Assembly (NCBI GenBank): GCA_023381535.1
Contig: JAMCSN010000014.1
Coordinates: 62,415 to 126,414 of the forward strand
DNA from: Bacteroidota bacterium
GTDB taxonomy: Bacteria; Bacteroidota; Ignavibacteria; Ignavibacteriales; Melioribacteraceae
Reading direction: 5' to 3'
DNA: 64,000 bases
Below the pieces are notes generated by a model. That model searched no databases, was not told the DNA's origin, and saw nothing but the letters and a program-made list of their open reading frames with translations. The position numbers and the translations under genes were made by a program. This document shows, in pieces, positions 44,179 through 54,447 of this stretch. Each line of letters opens with the position of its first letter. Position 1 is the stretch's first letter.

Positions 44179-45057
44179 ATGAATAATCGTTTAATGTTTT
44201 TTCTGTTTCTTTTTACAAGCGGAATCACTTATGCGCAAAAAGATTTTCTTCTCAACTCGTTAATTAAAAATGAATACGCATTCTCATGGCGCGCAGGCGA
44301 AGTTGGAACGCGCCAATCGTTTTTAGAATTCATTGCCGATGACGGAATTTTGTTCAGACCTTCGCCGGTAAACGGCAAGCAGTACTTAACTGAAAACAAC
44401 AAACCATCATCCGGCGTATTGAGTTGGTACCCGTCACGTGCAATAATTTCGCGCGACGGCGATCTCGGTTTTACTTCCGGTCCATGGGAATGGAAACGCG
44501 ATAAAGACGATTCTGCAGCTGTGGCGTTCGGAAATTTTTGTACGGTCTGGCAGAGGCAATCAAACGGTGAATGGAAATTTGTAATCGATTTCGGAAACAG
44601 CAACGATAAACCTATTTCCAAAGAAAGCACGTTGAAGTACCAGGATGAAAATGCGAGAGCAACCCACGGATTGATAAAAGGTTTGAGAAGAATCAAATCC
44701 GATGAGCTGATTTTGTTGGATAAAAAGTTTTCAGAGATGACTACCAAAATCGGTGCGGCGAACGCATACGATAAGTTTACGAATGCGGAATCGGAAATTT
44801 TGCAGAGCGGAAGTTATCCTATCGTAGGGAAGTCCAGCATTTTCAAAAATATTGGCCCGGAGAAAAAACATTATAGTTTCAAACCGGCGGGCGGAAAAAT
44901 TTCTTCTTCAAAAGATTTAGGGTTTACATACGGCGAATTAACTGTTTCAAACGAAGACGTTAAATCAAGCGAAGACTACCACTACATGCGCGTTTGGGAA
45001 AAAGAAAAGAATCGCTGGGTTATAGTTGCTGAAGTTATTGATAAGATTAAGAAGTAA
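44179..45057 (+). CDS. Exported protein with two SnoaL/DUF4440-like domains
   Basis: A 292-residue protein with a signal peptide ending at YAQ (about residue 20). Two NTF2-like segments appear to repeat: SFLEFIADDGILFRPSPVNG...FTSGPWEWKRD...GEWKFVIDFGN, then AYDKFTNAESEILQ...LGFTYGELTVS...NRWVIVAEVID. Such folds serve as enzymes or binding domains, and no catalytic role can be read here. It ends 3 nt before a convergent transporter gene. Confidence 0.65.
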   Translation: MNNRLMFFLFLFTSGITYAQKDFLLNSLIKNEYAFSWRAGEVGTRQSFLEFIADDGILFRPSPVNGKQYLTENNKPSSGVLSWYPSRAIISRDGDLGFTSGPWEWKRDKDDSAAVAFGNFCTVWQRQSNGEWKFVIDFGNSNDKPISKESTLKYQDENARATHGLIKGLRRIKSDELILLDKKFSEMTTKIGAANAYDKFTNAESEILQSGSYPIVGKSSIFKNIGPEKKHYSFKPAGGKISSSKDLGFTYGELTVSNEDVKSSEDYHYMRVWEKEKNRWVIVAEVIDKIKK

Positions 45058-45060
45058 TTT

Positions 45061-45972
45061 TTATTTGTCTTTTGAAGTCTGAAGTTTTATGCCGGATACT
45101 TTTATGATGCTGAAAATTAATAGCACAACACCCAGCCATTGAATCGGTTTCAAAATATTCCCGTGAATAAAATATTCTAACACAACTGCTGTTAACGGAA
45201 ACGCAAGCTCGCAAACTGTTGCTACCGAAGCGATAATTCTTTTCAATCCATAATAGTATAAAAAGATTGCCGCGCCTCCGGTTGTGAATGCAATGATTAA
45301 AAATATTCCCCACTGAAATTGAGAAACTTCAACGACGGATCCTAAATCGCCATAACTTCCGGCGATAATAATCATGATGATTGCCGAGATCAAAAAACGC
45401 AAGTAGGTACCGAGTTCGAAACTGACATTTTTCAATGCGCGTTTGCTGAAAACCGTTGACGAACTAAAACTTATCGCAGCGATCAAAGAAAAAGTTGCCG
45501 CGACAAAAGTTCTATCTCCTGTGTTGAAGTTAGGAAGCGAAAAACCGAATGTCATAAAGTACGCGCCAAAGACAGCTAAACCCGCCCAAATGAAAAATAC
45601 TCTCGGCAACCGTTCTTTCAACATAAACGCTGCTAGCGTTAGTGCAAATACCGGCTGCAATTTTTGAATCAAGATAACTACTGAAAGGTTTACGAAGTTT
45701 ACGAAGAAGAGCGCTTTTGTAATTGCCATTGTACCGATTGCGCCGCCGAACAATGCTACGCCGAAGAACGCCAGCCAATCCATTCTGTCTAGAGATTTTA
45801 ATTTCGGAAAATGTTTTACAAAAATCGGGGAGAGAATTATGGTAACCTGCATACATTCTATAAACACAACAAGTGGCACAGGCAAATTGAAAAGTGAAGG
45901 TTGAAGAACAATTCCGTCCACTCCCCACATCGAAGCGGCAACAATTACAAATAACGGTGCGAATTTACTCAT
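45061..45972 (-). CDS. EamA-family (DMT) transporter
   Basis: A 303-residue protein with ten predicted membrane helices in two EamA repeats (about residues 5-140 and 150-290). FVNLSVVILIQKLQPVFALTLAAFML is the typical helix 4 region (its start near residue 90). Substrates of this family are metabolites such as amino acids, but none can be assigned. Confidence 0.85.
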   Translation of the reverse strand: MSKFAPLFVIVAASMWGVDGIVLQPSLFNLPVPLVVFIECMQVTIILSPIFVKHFPKLKSLDRMDWLAFFGVALFGGAIGTMAITKALFFVNFVNLSVVILIQKLQPVFALTLAAFMLKERLPRVFFIWAGLAVFGAYFMTFGFSLPNFNTGDRTFVAATFSLIAAISFSSSTVFSKRALKNVSFELGTYLRFLISAIIMIIIAGSYGDLGSVVEVSQFQWGIFLIIAFTTGGAAIFLYYYGLKRIIASVATVCELAFPLTAVVLEYFIHGNILKPIQWLGVVLLIFSIIKVSGIKLQTSKDK

Positions 45973-46074
45973 TCACAAGTCTTCAGATTTTTTTTGAATA
46001 GGTGTTCTAAAAATTGGTGACAAAAATAAGCATAATTTCTATTTCGAATAGGAATAAACTTTTAATATGTGTTC

Positions 46075-47409
46075 CTAAATGCTTGCAAGATGTTTGCTCT
46101 TTATGTTGAATCTGGCAAGCATCATCGATCCAAGTGAAGTAAGACTGATCAGCAATCCTATCCAGATGCCGACGGCGCCAAGTGAAAAATAAAATCCGAG
46201 AAGCACTGCAATCGGAATTCCGATTAGCCAATATGATGCAAAAGAAATCATCATCGGAATCTTCGTATCGGTCAATCCGCGCAAAACAGAAATGCTCGAT
46301 GCTTGCAGCCCGTCGAAAATTTGGAAGAGTGCGGCAACAATCAGAAGCTGCGACGCAAGTTCAATCACTTGTCCTTCGCCGATGTAAAGCGACGGGAAAA
46401 AATTTCTGAACAAAATAAATATTACGCCGAAACAAAACATGACCGAAACCGCCAGCCCCATTGCCGTGAATCCGGCTTTTCTAACTTCGGCAATACTTCG
46501 CTCACCCGATGCAATTCCGACGCGGATTGTACCGGCAGAAGATATGCCGAGAATTATCATGTATGTTACTGATGCAAGGTTCATTGCAATCTGATGTGCG
46601 GCTAAAGGAATTTTCCCCAACCAGCCCATCATGATTGCGGCAAAACTAAAAGCGCCGACTTCAAGAAAATATTGAAACCCGCTCGGCAAACCGATGTTGA
46701 TTATTTTTTTAATCAGCGAAAAATTTAAGCCGGTAAATTTTAGCTGCGGTTTATAAATCTTAACAGCTTTATAGTTCAGCGTGTATAGCATCAATGCGAG
46801 TGCCATCGCCCATCGTGTAATTGTAGTTGCAATCCCGGCTCCAGTAAGTCCCAATGCCGGTATTCCGAATTTTCCGAAGATGAAAATCAAATTCAAAAAA
46901 GCGTTTAAGAAATTTGCGAGGATGGCAATCACCATCGGCGCGTTCGGCTTTGAAAGTCCTTCAAGAAACTGGCGGTAAGATTGGAAGATAATGAACGGCA
47001 AAACCGATCCGCTCAGCACCATCAAATAAGGAACGGCTTGGCTCGCTACGTCTTTGGGCTGATTCAAAAAAGGAATTAGAAATGATAGAGCGAACGCGAA
47101 TGCCGATATAACAACTGCGAAGCTGACATTCACAACGATAGAATGATTTAGAATATTGCCGCATTCATCAAACTTGTTAGCGCCTCTCGCCATCGCAATG
47201 AGAGGTGTGGAAGCCATTGATAATCCGATTCCAATGACAAGGACAAGAAAGAAAATTCCGTTAACAAGTGATGATGCTGCCAACGGTGCGGAACCGACTC
47301 TGCCAACCATCAAACTGTCAACAACTCCTAACATTATGTGACCGAGCTGCCCTGTAGAAATCGGCAGCGCAAGTTTTACGGTTTCTCGTATGTGAGTCTT
47401 TAAGTTCAC
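46075..47409 (-). CDS. MATE-family multidrug/sodium efflux protein
   Basis: A 444-residue protein with 12 predicted helices. KLALPISTGQLGHIMLGVVDSLMVGRVG at the start (residues about 11-38) and the matching segment in the second half mark the MATE/NorM fold. The start is GTG at 47409, which abuts a CAGTNTG heptamer tract. Confidence 0.88.
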   Translation of the reverse strand: MNLKTHIRETVKLALPISTGQLGHIMLGVVDSLMVGRVGSAPLAASSLVNGIFFLVLVIGIGLSMASTPLIAMARGANKFDECGNILNHSIVVNVSFAVVISAFAFALSFLIPFLNQPKDVASQAVPYLMVLSGSVLPFIIFQSYRQFLEGLSKPNAPMVIAILANFLNAFLNLIFIFGKFGIPALGLTGAGIATTITRWAMALALMLYTLNYKAVKIYKPQLKFTGLNFSLIKKIINIGLPSGFQYFLEVGAFSFAAIMMGWLGKIPLAAHQIAMNLASVTYMIILGISSAGTIRVGIASGERSIAEVRKAGFTAMGLAVSVMFCFGVIFILFRNFFPSLYIGEGQVIELASQLLIVAALFQIFDGLQASSISVLRGLTDTKIPMMISFASYWLIGIPIAVLLGFYFSLGAVGIWIGLLISLTSLGSMMLARFNIKSKHLASI

Positions 47410-47436
47410 AGTATGCAGTTCTCAGTTTGCAGTGAA
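47409..47436. repeat. Heptamer repeat upstream of the MATE gene
   Basis: Four 7-mers CAGTATG, CAGTTCT, CAGTTTG, CAGTGAA, the same type as in the nuoH-nuoI gap. Confidence 0.6.
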
Positions 47437-47685
47437 AAATTTTTCTCTAGCGGAAAATTAGTAAATTGTTTTTGTAACTCATCACCACTTTATAGGTAGA
47501 GGGTTTTACCAACTTTCTATGGGTTATGATTTTATCCGGTATCGGTTTTACCGCCAAGGTACTCCAAACATTACATTCTTGCTAACAATTATTTTCTTGA
47601 TCTGACTAACTCCGGCAGCAAAGACCTTTTGAACTTGGTTCTTTCTGAATGTGACAGCATTTCATTTTTTTTGTCATGATAGATT
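47437..47685. other. Intergenic stretch without clear features
   Basis: No ORF with coding character is visible on either strand. It may include the decayed 5' part of the TPR gene that follows. Confidence 0.4.
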
Positions 47686-47913
47686 AACCGATGCTCTGAC
47701 TACAAAAGGTTTGGCATATTATCATGCCGGCGCTTTGACCAAAGCAGAGGAGGTTTTAAGTCATCATCCGGCTTAGACCCGGCAAATTCCATTGCGCGCT
47801 TTTATCTTCAGAGTATTTATGCAAGGGAAGGAAAGATGGGCGAGGTTGCGAAATTGATTGCGGAGATAAAAAAATATTCGCCGGGCACCTTTCCGGATTT
47901 CGTTTTAAAGTAA
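47686..47913 (+). pseudogene. Remnant of a TPR-type protein with a frameshift
   Basis: In one frame about 47686-47769 reads LTDALTTKGLAYYHAGALTK and then AEEVLSHHP. The expected continuation LDPANSIARFYLQSIYAREG, followed by KMGEVAKLIAEIKKYSPG, is in another frame up to TAA at 47911. The two parts together look like one TPR pair, so a frameshift near 47770 and loss of the 5' part are likely. Confidence 0.6.
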
Positions 47914-47997
47914 CCGGTAAAAATTCTCTCGAAACCACTTTGCAAGAGCGGTAATTCTTTTTATTATTCATTTGGAAAAATTGAGAGAAAGGTAAAA

Positions 47998-48162
47998 ATG
48001 GGAAATCTTGGTTTCGGTGAAATACTAATTATTCTGTTTATAGTCATACTTTTATTCGGCGGCAAAAAAATACCGGACCTTGCTAAAAGTTTGGGCGAGG
48101 GCATTAGACAATTCAAAAAGGCTGTTAACGACGGAGAGAAGGATACGACTGAGAAGAAGTAG
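47998..48162 (+). CDS. tatA: Sec-independent protein translocase TatA
   Basis: A 54-residue protein that forms the pore-like component of the twin-arginine pathway. A single N-terminal helix ([15 protein letters not shown]) is followed by the amphipathic helix [20 protein letters not shown] and a charged tail. [10 protein letters not shown] is the family mark. GAAAGG precedes the ATG. TatC is not in the window. Its presence is relevant to the Tat-like signal on the superoxide dismutase. Confidence 0.93.
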   Translation: MGNLGFGEILIILFIVILLFGGKKIPDLAKSLGEGIRQFKKAVNDGEKDTTEKK

Positions 48163-48268
48163 CTTCCCGCATCTAACCAACCGATTGAGGAAAACTTAGA
48201 CACTTCTTATTTTTGTACAAATAATTCTAATATGTTATTAATAACTTTTCACAAGTACGGAGGTAAAA

Positions 48269-50179
48269 ATGAGTGAAAAGCTGCACGCCGAAAAATATGA
48301 ATTCAAAGCTGAGGTAAAAAAACTTTTAGATATACTTGTGCATTCGTTATACACAAGCCGCGAAATTTTTCTTCGTGAATTGATTTCGAATGCGTCCGAT
48401 GCTCTCGATAAATTACGTTTCGAATCCAACCGCGGGAGCGCTATTGTTGATAAAGATTTGCCGCTCGAGATAAAAATTGATTTCGACGAGAAGAAAAATA
48501 TTTTGACTGTGAGAGATACCGGTATCGGCATGACGCGCGATGAATTGATCACGAATGTCGGTACTATCGCAAAATCCGGCACAGAAGAATTTTTAAAATT
48601 GATCGCCGAAACAAAATCCGAGACGAGTAATATCATCGGTAAATTCGGAATCGGGTTCTACTCTGTCTTTATGGTTGCTAAAGAAGTTGTTATTACAACA
48701 AGATCATTCAGAAGCGAAGCGCTTCCGGTCGAATGGCATTCGGATGGACTTGGCGATTACGAAATCTCGGAGTTGGATGAAAAAATTTTACGCGGGACGA
48801 AGATCGAGGTGCATTTAAAAGATGATGCGAAGGAGTTCACCGAAAAATGGCGGCTGGAAAATATAATAAAGAAGCACTCCAATTTTGTTTCCTTCCCGAT
48901 ATATTTGGGCAAAGAAAAAATTAATACCGTAAATGCAATTTGGCGCGAACCGAAAAGTTCGGTTACAAAAGAACAGTACAACGAGTTTTACAAATTCCTC
49001 AGTTACGATAACGAAGAACCGGCAGACGTTATTCACAAATCCGTTGATGCGCCGATTCAATTTAATGCGCTTCTTTTTATTCCGAAAAAGAGCAGCGAAG
49101 CTTTTTGGTTCGACAGAGAAAATTACGGATTGGATTTGTATGTCCGCCGAGTTTTGATTCAGCACAAGAACAAAGATTTGGTGCCGGAGTATTTGAGCTT
49201 TGTGAAAGGTGTTGTTGATTCCGAAGACCTACCGCTAAATATTTCGAGAGAAACGCTGCAAGAAAATGTGATCTTTACAAAAATTGCGTCGAGCGTAACG
49301 AGCACTGTCTTCGGTTATTTGGCTGATAAAGCAAAGTCGGATGAAAACGGTTACAAGGAATTTTGGAAAGAACACGGCAAAATTTTCAAGCTTGGTTATG
49401 GTGACTTCACTAATCATGATAAGTTTGTTGAGCTGATCAGATTCAATTCGTCGGTTTGCAAAGACAAAGATGAATTGATTTCTATGGCGGAATACTCTGC
49501 AAGAATGAAAGAGGGTCAGAAAGAAATTTATTTTATCACCGGGCCAAACCACGATTCGATTGATGTTGATCCTCACATGGAAATTTTTAGAAACAAAGGT
49601 TTGGAAGTTTTGTATCTCTTCGATCCGGTTGATGAATTTGTCGTTTCGTCTTTGAGAAAGTACAAGGACTTCGAATTCAAATCGGTTGAGTCGATTGATT
49701 CAAAGAAAATAAAAGAGATGAAAGACGTTGAACTGCCGAAGGATAAAATTGAAGAACTTACCAAAGATGATGCGAAACATTTCAGTAGTCTGCTTTCTAA
49801 AATGAAAAACATTCTCTCTGACCGCGTGGAAGACGTAGTAGAATCCACAAGATTGGTTGATAGCGCCTCATGTTTGGTTTCCAAAGAAGAAGGTGTAACC
49901 GCGTCGATGCATAAAATTCTCAAGATGACGAATAAAGAAATGGGGCAGCAGAAGAAAATTTTCGAAGTGAATCCGAATCATAAATTAGTCCGCAACTTGA
50001 TAAGAGTATTCAGAGTTGATTCGGAAAATCAATTTATCAAAGATGCAACGGAACAGTTGTACGAATCGGCATTGCTGCAAGAGGGAAATCTCGATGATCC
50101 GCATAAGCTGGTAAAAAGAATCAATCAACTGTTAGAACAATCCAGCGATTGGTTTGTTAAGTTGAACAACTACAATTAG
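48269..50179 (+). CDS. htpG: Hsp90-family chaperone HtpG
   Basis: A 636-residue ATP-dependent chaperone. The N-terminal ATPase shows LRELISNASDALDKLR (about residue 32), DTGIGMT (about 80) and the lid/GFGVGFYS-type block KFGIGFYSVF (about 125). The middle domain has the catalytic Arg in NISRETLQEN (about 325). A C-terminal dimerisation domain completes it. GGAGG precedes the ATG. A terminator follows. Confidence 0.96.
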   Translation: MSEKLHAEKYEFKAEVKKLLDILVHSLYTSREIFLRELISNASDALDKLRFESNRGSAIVDKDLPLEIKIDFDEKKNILTVRDTGIGMTRDELITNVGTIAKSGTEEFLKLIAETKSETSNIIGKFGIGFYSVFMVAKEVVITTRSFRSEALPVEWHSDGLGDYEISELDEKILRGTKIEVHLKDDAKEFTEKWRLENIIKKHSNFVSFPIYLGKEKINTVNAIWREPKSSVTKEQYNEFYKFLSYDNEEPADVIHKSVDAPIQFNALLFIPKKSSEAFWFDRENYGLDLYVRRVLIQHKNKDLVPEYLSFVKGVVDSEDLPLNISRETLQENVIFTKIASSVTSTVFGYLADKAKSDENGYKEFWKEHGKIFKLGYGDFTNHDKFVELIRFNSSVCKDKDELISMAEYSARMKEGQKEIYFITGPNHDSIDVDPHMEIFRNKGLEVLYLFDPVDEFVVSSLRKYKDFEFKSVESIDSKKIKEMKDVELPKDKIEELTKDDAKHFSSLLSKMKNILSDRVEDVVESTRLVDSASCLVSKEEGVTASMHKILKMTNKEMGQQKKIFEVNPNHKLVRNLIRVFRVDSENQFIKDATEQLYESALLQEGNLDDPHKLVKRINQLLEQSSDWFVKLNNYN

Positions 50180-50210
50180 CATAATTAAGTTTAAACTCAC
50201 TCTTCTATTT

Positions 50211-50253
50211 AAAAGTTAAGGACACCAGCGATCTGGGTCCTTAACTTTTTTTA
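50211..50253 (+). terminator. Intrinsic terminator of htpG
   Basis: AAAAGTTAAGGAC (50211-50223) pairs perfectly with GTCCTTAACTTTT (50237-50249), followed by more T. Confidence 0.93.
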
Positions 50254-50359
50254 TCGAAAGGAAATAGTAGTTATCAAAAAAGAATTTCGTCCCGAATTTT
50301 TCTTTTTGTATTAAACTTATAACTCTTATCTTTAAGACAAAGAAAAATAAAGAGGGCTT

Positions 50360-52744
50360 ATGCTAAAACGAATTTTTTCAATGGTCTTTCTCATCCTAAC
50401 ACCAATTTATACTTATGCAGGCGAAGAAAATCTTAAAATCCCAACTCTAAACGAATCCCAAAGTCAAATTCTGATCATCGGCATTTTTGTTTGTTTGATT
50501 GGGATCTTGTTTGGGATATACCAGTATAGAAAAGTTAAAAAGTTACAAGCGCATAAATCTATGTTAGATGTAGCGCAAATTATTTTTGAAACAAGCAAAA
50601 CATATTTAATTCAGCAGGGCAAGTTTTTGGGAATACTTTTCATTTTCATCGCGGCATGCATAGCATTTTATTTTGGTTACTTAATGGATAACGGAATTCC
50701 CGGAATACTTTTGATTCTCATGTGGACCGTGATCGGAATTTCCGGATCATACAGTGTTGCATGGTTCGGTATCAGAATGAATACGTTGGCAAACAGCAGA
50801 ATGGCATTTGCATCGTTGGAAAGAAAACCGTTAAAACTTTCCAACATTCCTTTGGATGCCGGTATGAGTATCGGTGTTATGCTGATCTGCGTTGAACTAA
50901 TCATGATGTTAATTATTCTATTATTTATCCCGAGATTTTATGCCGGTGCTTGCTTTATAGGATTCGCAATTGGTGAATCATTAGGCGCAAGCGCTTTAAG
51001 AATTGCCGGCGGAATCTTTACAAAAATTGCCGATATCGGCGCGGACTTAATGAAAATAGTTTTCAAAATAAAAGAAGACGATCCGCGCAACCCGGGCGTG
51101 ATAGCTGATTGCGTTGGCGACAATGCCGGCGATAGCGTTGGTCCAACAGCCGACGGATTTGAAACATACGGCGTTACAGGCGTTGCGCTAATCAGTTTAA
51201 TTGTTCTTGCAGTTCATGATATCAATATTCAAACCGAATTGTTGACGTGGATTTTCTCAATTCGTATCATAATGATTCTAACTTCGATCGGAGCTTTCTA
51301 CATTAACAAAGCTGTGAGTTACTACCGTTATACCGGCAAAGATGATATTAATTTCGAAACTCCGCTCACTTCGCTGGTTTGGATTTCGTCCGCATTGTCT
51401 ATCACTGCAACGTTTGTGGTTTCCTATTTTCTTATCGGTTCTCTGCCGAACAACATTTGGGTTGTACTTTCGATTATTATAAGCTGCGGTACGTTCGGCG
51501 CTGCGCTGATTCCTGAATTCACAAAAATATTTACCAGTACAAAATCGCGGCACGTAAATGAAATTATCGAAGCTTCACGTCAAGGCGGTCCATCATTAAA
51601 TATTCTTTCCGGTCTTGTTGCGGGAAATTTCAGCGCGTTCTGGATGGGATTGATCTTCGCACTTTTAATGTTCATCGCGTATTTCGCAAGCGCAGAAGTA
51701 CTTTCCGGATTTATGATGTTTCCTTCGATCTTCGCATTCGGTTTAGTCGCATTTGGATTTTTGGGCATGGGACCGGTTACCATTGCGGTTGACAGCTACG
51801 GACCGGTTACGGATAATGCTCAATCAATCTACGAGCTTTCCCTTATCGAAGAGATAAAAGATATTGACAAAGAAATTGAAAGAGATTTTGGCTTCAAACC
51901 GGATTTTGAAAAAGCAAAACATTACCTGGAAGAAAATGATGGAGCCGGAAACACTTTTAAAGCAACGGCAAAACCTGTGCTGATTGGAACTGCAGTTGTC
52001 GGCGCCACAGCGATGATATTTTCACTTATTCTCCTATTACGAAATACGCTTGGTATAGATCCCTCAAGTGTGTTGAGCATTCTTAATCCATATACAAACA
52101 TTGGTTTCTTATGCGGTGGTGCGGTTGTTTTCTGGTTCACCGGCGCTTCAACGCAAGCTGTTACAACCGGTGCTCATCGTGCTGTAGAATACATAAAGAA
52201 AAATATTCAGTTGGATCCGAATGCAAACAAAAGCGCTTCGATAGAAAAATCAAAAGAAGTAGTGAAGATTTGTACTCAATATGCTCAAAACGGAATGCTG
52301 AATATCTTCATTGCAATTTTTAGTTTCGCGTTGGCATTCGCACTTTTATCTGCGCCAGCTACGTCGGTAGCGCCTGTGGCTTTCTTTATAAGCTTTTTAA
52401 TTTCGATTGCCGTATTCGGATTATTTCAAGCTGTGTTTATGGCAAATGCCGGCGGTGCATGGGATAATGCTAAGAAAGTTGTTGAGGTTGTGCTGAAAGA
52501 AAAAGGTACGCCGCTTCACGACGCAACCGTTGTCGGCGATACCGTTGGCGATCCATTTAAAGATACATCTTCCGTTGCGCTAAATCCGGTAATCAAATTC
52601 ACAACCTTGTTTGGATTGTTGGCTATGGAAATCGCTATCTCGGAAGAGTTTAGAAATACTGCGCCCTACGTTGGAATTGTTGTCTTAGCAGTCGCTCTTT
52701 ATTTCGCGTGGCGTTCGTTCTACAAAATGCGGATTACTGAATAG
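50360..52744 (+). CDS. hppA: Membrane-bound ion-translocating pyrophosphatase, probably K+-independent
   Basis: It couples pyrophosphate hydrolysis to H+ (or Na+) transport. At 794 residues with about 16 helices it fits the family. The catalytic loop FTKIADIGADLMKIVFKIKE and DDPRNPGVIADCVGDNAGDSVG (about residue 230-265) and the second site VVGDTVGDPFKDTSS (about 715) are present. GAGNTFKATAKP (about 535) carries Lys where K+-dependent members have Ala, the known mark of the K+-independent class. The first 20 residues look like a signal or extra helix. Confidence 0.93.
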   Translation: MLKRIFSMVFLILTPIYTYAGEENLKIPTLNESQSQILIIGIFVCLIGILFGIYQYRKVKKLQAHKSMLDVAQIIFETSKTYLIQQGKFLGILFIFIAACIAFYFGYLMDNGIPGILLILMWTVIGISGSYSVAWFGIRMNTLANSRMAFASLERKPLKLSNIPLDAGMSIGVMLICVELIMMLIILLFIPRFYAGACFIGFAIGESLGASALRIAGGIFTKIADIGADLMKIVFKIKEDDPRNPGVIADCVGDNAGDSVGPTADGFETYGVTGVALISLIVLAVHDINIQTELLTWIFSIRIIMILTSIGAFYINKAVSYYRYTGKDDINFETPLTSLVWISSALSITATFVVSYFLIGSLPNNIWVVLSIIISCGTFGAALIPEFTKIFTSTKSRHVNEIIEASRQGGPSLNILSGLVAGNFSAFWMGLIFALLMFIAYFASAEVLSGFMMFPSIFAFGLVAFGFLGMGPVTIAVDSYGPVTDNAQSIYELSLIEEIKDIDKEIERDFGFKPDFEKAKHYLEENDGAGNTFKATAKPVLIGTAVVGATAMIFSLILLLRNTLGIDPSSVLSILNPYTNIGFLCGGAVVFWFTGASTQAVTTGAHRAVEYIKKNIQLDPNANKSASIEKSKEVVKICTQYAQNGMLNIFIAIFSFALAFALLSAPATSVAPVAFFISFLISIAVFGLFQAVFMANAGGAWDNAKKVVEVVLKEKGTPLHDATVVGDTVGDPFKDTSSVALNPVIKFTTLFGLLAMEIAISEEFRNTAPYVGIVVLAVALYFAWRSFYKMRITE

Positions 52745-52760
52745 TTTTTTGCATGATAAG

Positions 52761-52946
52761 TTATTTTGAATACCCTGCTGATTTTCCGGCAGGGTATTTT
52801 TTTTTGAATTCATCCGCCTCAATAAATTTATACTCGCCATCAAAACCTTTTTTGATTGTTGCGCTAGAACTGCGCGGAGAAAAGTCACCATTCAAAATAT
52901 CTATGAAATTATTGCGATTGGGCAATTTAATTAGGTATATTTGCAC
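52761..52946 (-). CDS. Possible small protein, unknown
   Basis: A 61-codon frame from a GTG at 52946. The composition (FDGEYKFIEADEFKKKYPAG) is protein-like rather than repeat-like, but the ribosome site is weak. Its last codons overlap the hppA terminator hairpin. Real expression is uncertain. Confidence 0.4.
   Translation of the reverse strand: MQIYLIKLPNRNNFIDILNGDFSPRSSSATIKKGFDGEYKFIEADEFKKKYPAGKSAGYSK
52770..52806. terminator. Intrinsic terminator of hppA
   Basis: ATACCCTGC (52770-52778) pairs with GCAGGGTAT (52789-52797), followed by a run of nine or more T on the plus strand. Confidence 0.92.
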
Positions 52947-53021
52947 GCCAACCTTATTAAGTTAATTGATTTATAATATTTTTTGAATGATGCCATTGCT
53001 AGTATTCATAATGGAGAGAAA

Positions 53022-54341
53022 ATGACTAAATATAAATTTGTTCCGTTTGCCGTTCTGTTCATCATAGCCATTGCCGGCGCGGTTTTGAATTATAATTCGT
53101 CACACATTGTTGGCGGTCCGATAAATAGCGGCGACACAGCATGGATGTTGACCGCCACAGGTTTAGTTCTGCTGATGACGCCGGGTCTTTCATACTTTTA
53201 CGGGGGAATGGTTGGAAGAAAAAATATAATCTCAACGATGCTTCAGAGTTTTATATCGATGGGCGTAATTAGTATTGTGTGGGTAGTTGTTGGTTTCAGT
53301 TTGGCGTTCGGAGATTCTATCGGAGGAATAATCGGCAATCCGTTTACTTATTTTATGTTTAGAGGCGTTGATGGAAATACTCATCCGCTGTTAGCTCCGA
53401 CTTTTCCGTTAATTCTCTTCGCTCTTTTTCAATTGAAGTTTGCAATCATTACACCAGCACTCATAACCGGTTCTTTTGCGGAACGAATTCGTTTTTCCTC
53501 ATACTTATTGTTCATGATTTTGTTTTCTCTTTTTATTTACACTCCGTTAGCGCACATGACGTGGCATCCGGACGGAATATTAAGAAAAATGGGAGTCTTG
53601 GATTTCGCCGGCGGAACCGTGGTTCACATGTCGGCGGGATTTGCTGCGCTCGCTGGCGCTCTTCATCTCGGAAGGCGGCACACACACATTGCTAAAGAAC
53701 GCCACATTCCGGCTAATATACCGTACGTAATTTTAGGCACCGGATTGTTATGGTTCGGATGGTTTGGTTTCAATGCTGGTTCCGCAATGGCTGCAAACGG
53801 ATTAGCAGCTTTGGCATTTGCAACAACAAACACGGCATCAGCCGCTGCTGCAATGTCTTGGTTATTCTTTGATATACTCATGGGCAGAAAGCCATCGGCG
53901 ATGAGTGCATGCATTGGCGCTGTTGTCGGTTTGGTTGCAATTACTCCTGCCGCCGGTTACGTTTCTGTTGGAGCGAGTATTTTCATCGGTGCTACGGCTG
54001 CACTGATAAGTAACATCGCAGTAACAATGAAAGGTAAAACTACTCTCGACGACGCGCTCGATGTTTTTCCTTGTCACGGTTTGGGCGGAATTGTTGGAAT
54101 GATTCTTACCGGCGTCTTTGCAAAAGATGTTGGATTAATCCACGGCGAGACTCACACGTTTTTTATGCACATGATCGCGCTTGCAATAGTTAGCGTCTTT
54201 ACGTTTGGCGGATCGTACTTACTTTACATGATAACGGATAAAATTTTGCCGATGCGCGTCAGCAAGGAAGAAGAAATCGAAGGACTTGATATCAGCCAGC
54301 ATGGTGAAAGCATTCACTCAAGACTACCGTCGTGGGATTAA
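53022..54341 (+). CDS. amt: Ammonium channel/transporter Amt
   Basis: A 439-residue channel with 11 predicted helices. The pore twin His residues are in GGTVVHMSAGFAAL (about residue 205) and FPCHGLGGIVG (about 347). The signature WFGWFGFNAGSAMAANGLAA (about 245) is intact. GGAGAG precedes the ATG at 53022. The longer frame to 52983 is not favoured. No glnK gene is adjacent. Confidence 0.94.
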   Translation: MTKYKFVPFAVLFIIAIAGAVLNYNSSHIVGGPINSGDTAWMLTATGLVLLMTPGLSYFYGGMVGRKNIISTMLQSFISMGVISIVWVVVGFSLAFGDSIGGIIGNPFTYFMFRGVDGNTHPLLAPTFPLILFALFQLKFAIITPALITGSFAERIRFSSYLLFMILFSLFIYTPLAHMTWHPDGILRKMGVLDFAGGTVVHMSAGFAALAGALHLGRRHTHIAKERHIPANIPYVILGTGLLWFGWFGFNAGSAMAANGLAALAFATTNTASAAAAMSWLFFDILMGRKPSAMSACIGAVVGLVAITPAAGYVSVGASIFIGATAALISNIAVTMKGKTTLDDALDVFPCHGLGGIVGMILTGVFAKDVGLIHGETHTFFMHMIALAIVSVFTFGGSYLLYMITDKILPMRVSKEEEIEGLDISQHGESIHSRLPSWD

Positions 54342-54447
54342 AAGCAATCGATTGAAATTCCGCGCAGAAAATTTTGTTTACACCGCGAGTGTTTTTTTGT
54401 GGTGCTTTATTTAATCAAAGATTAAATTCCTTCCCACAATCATTGGG

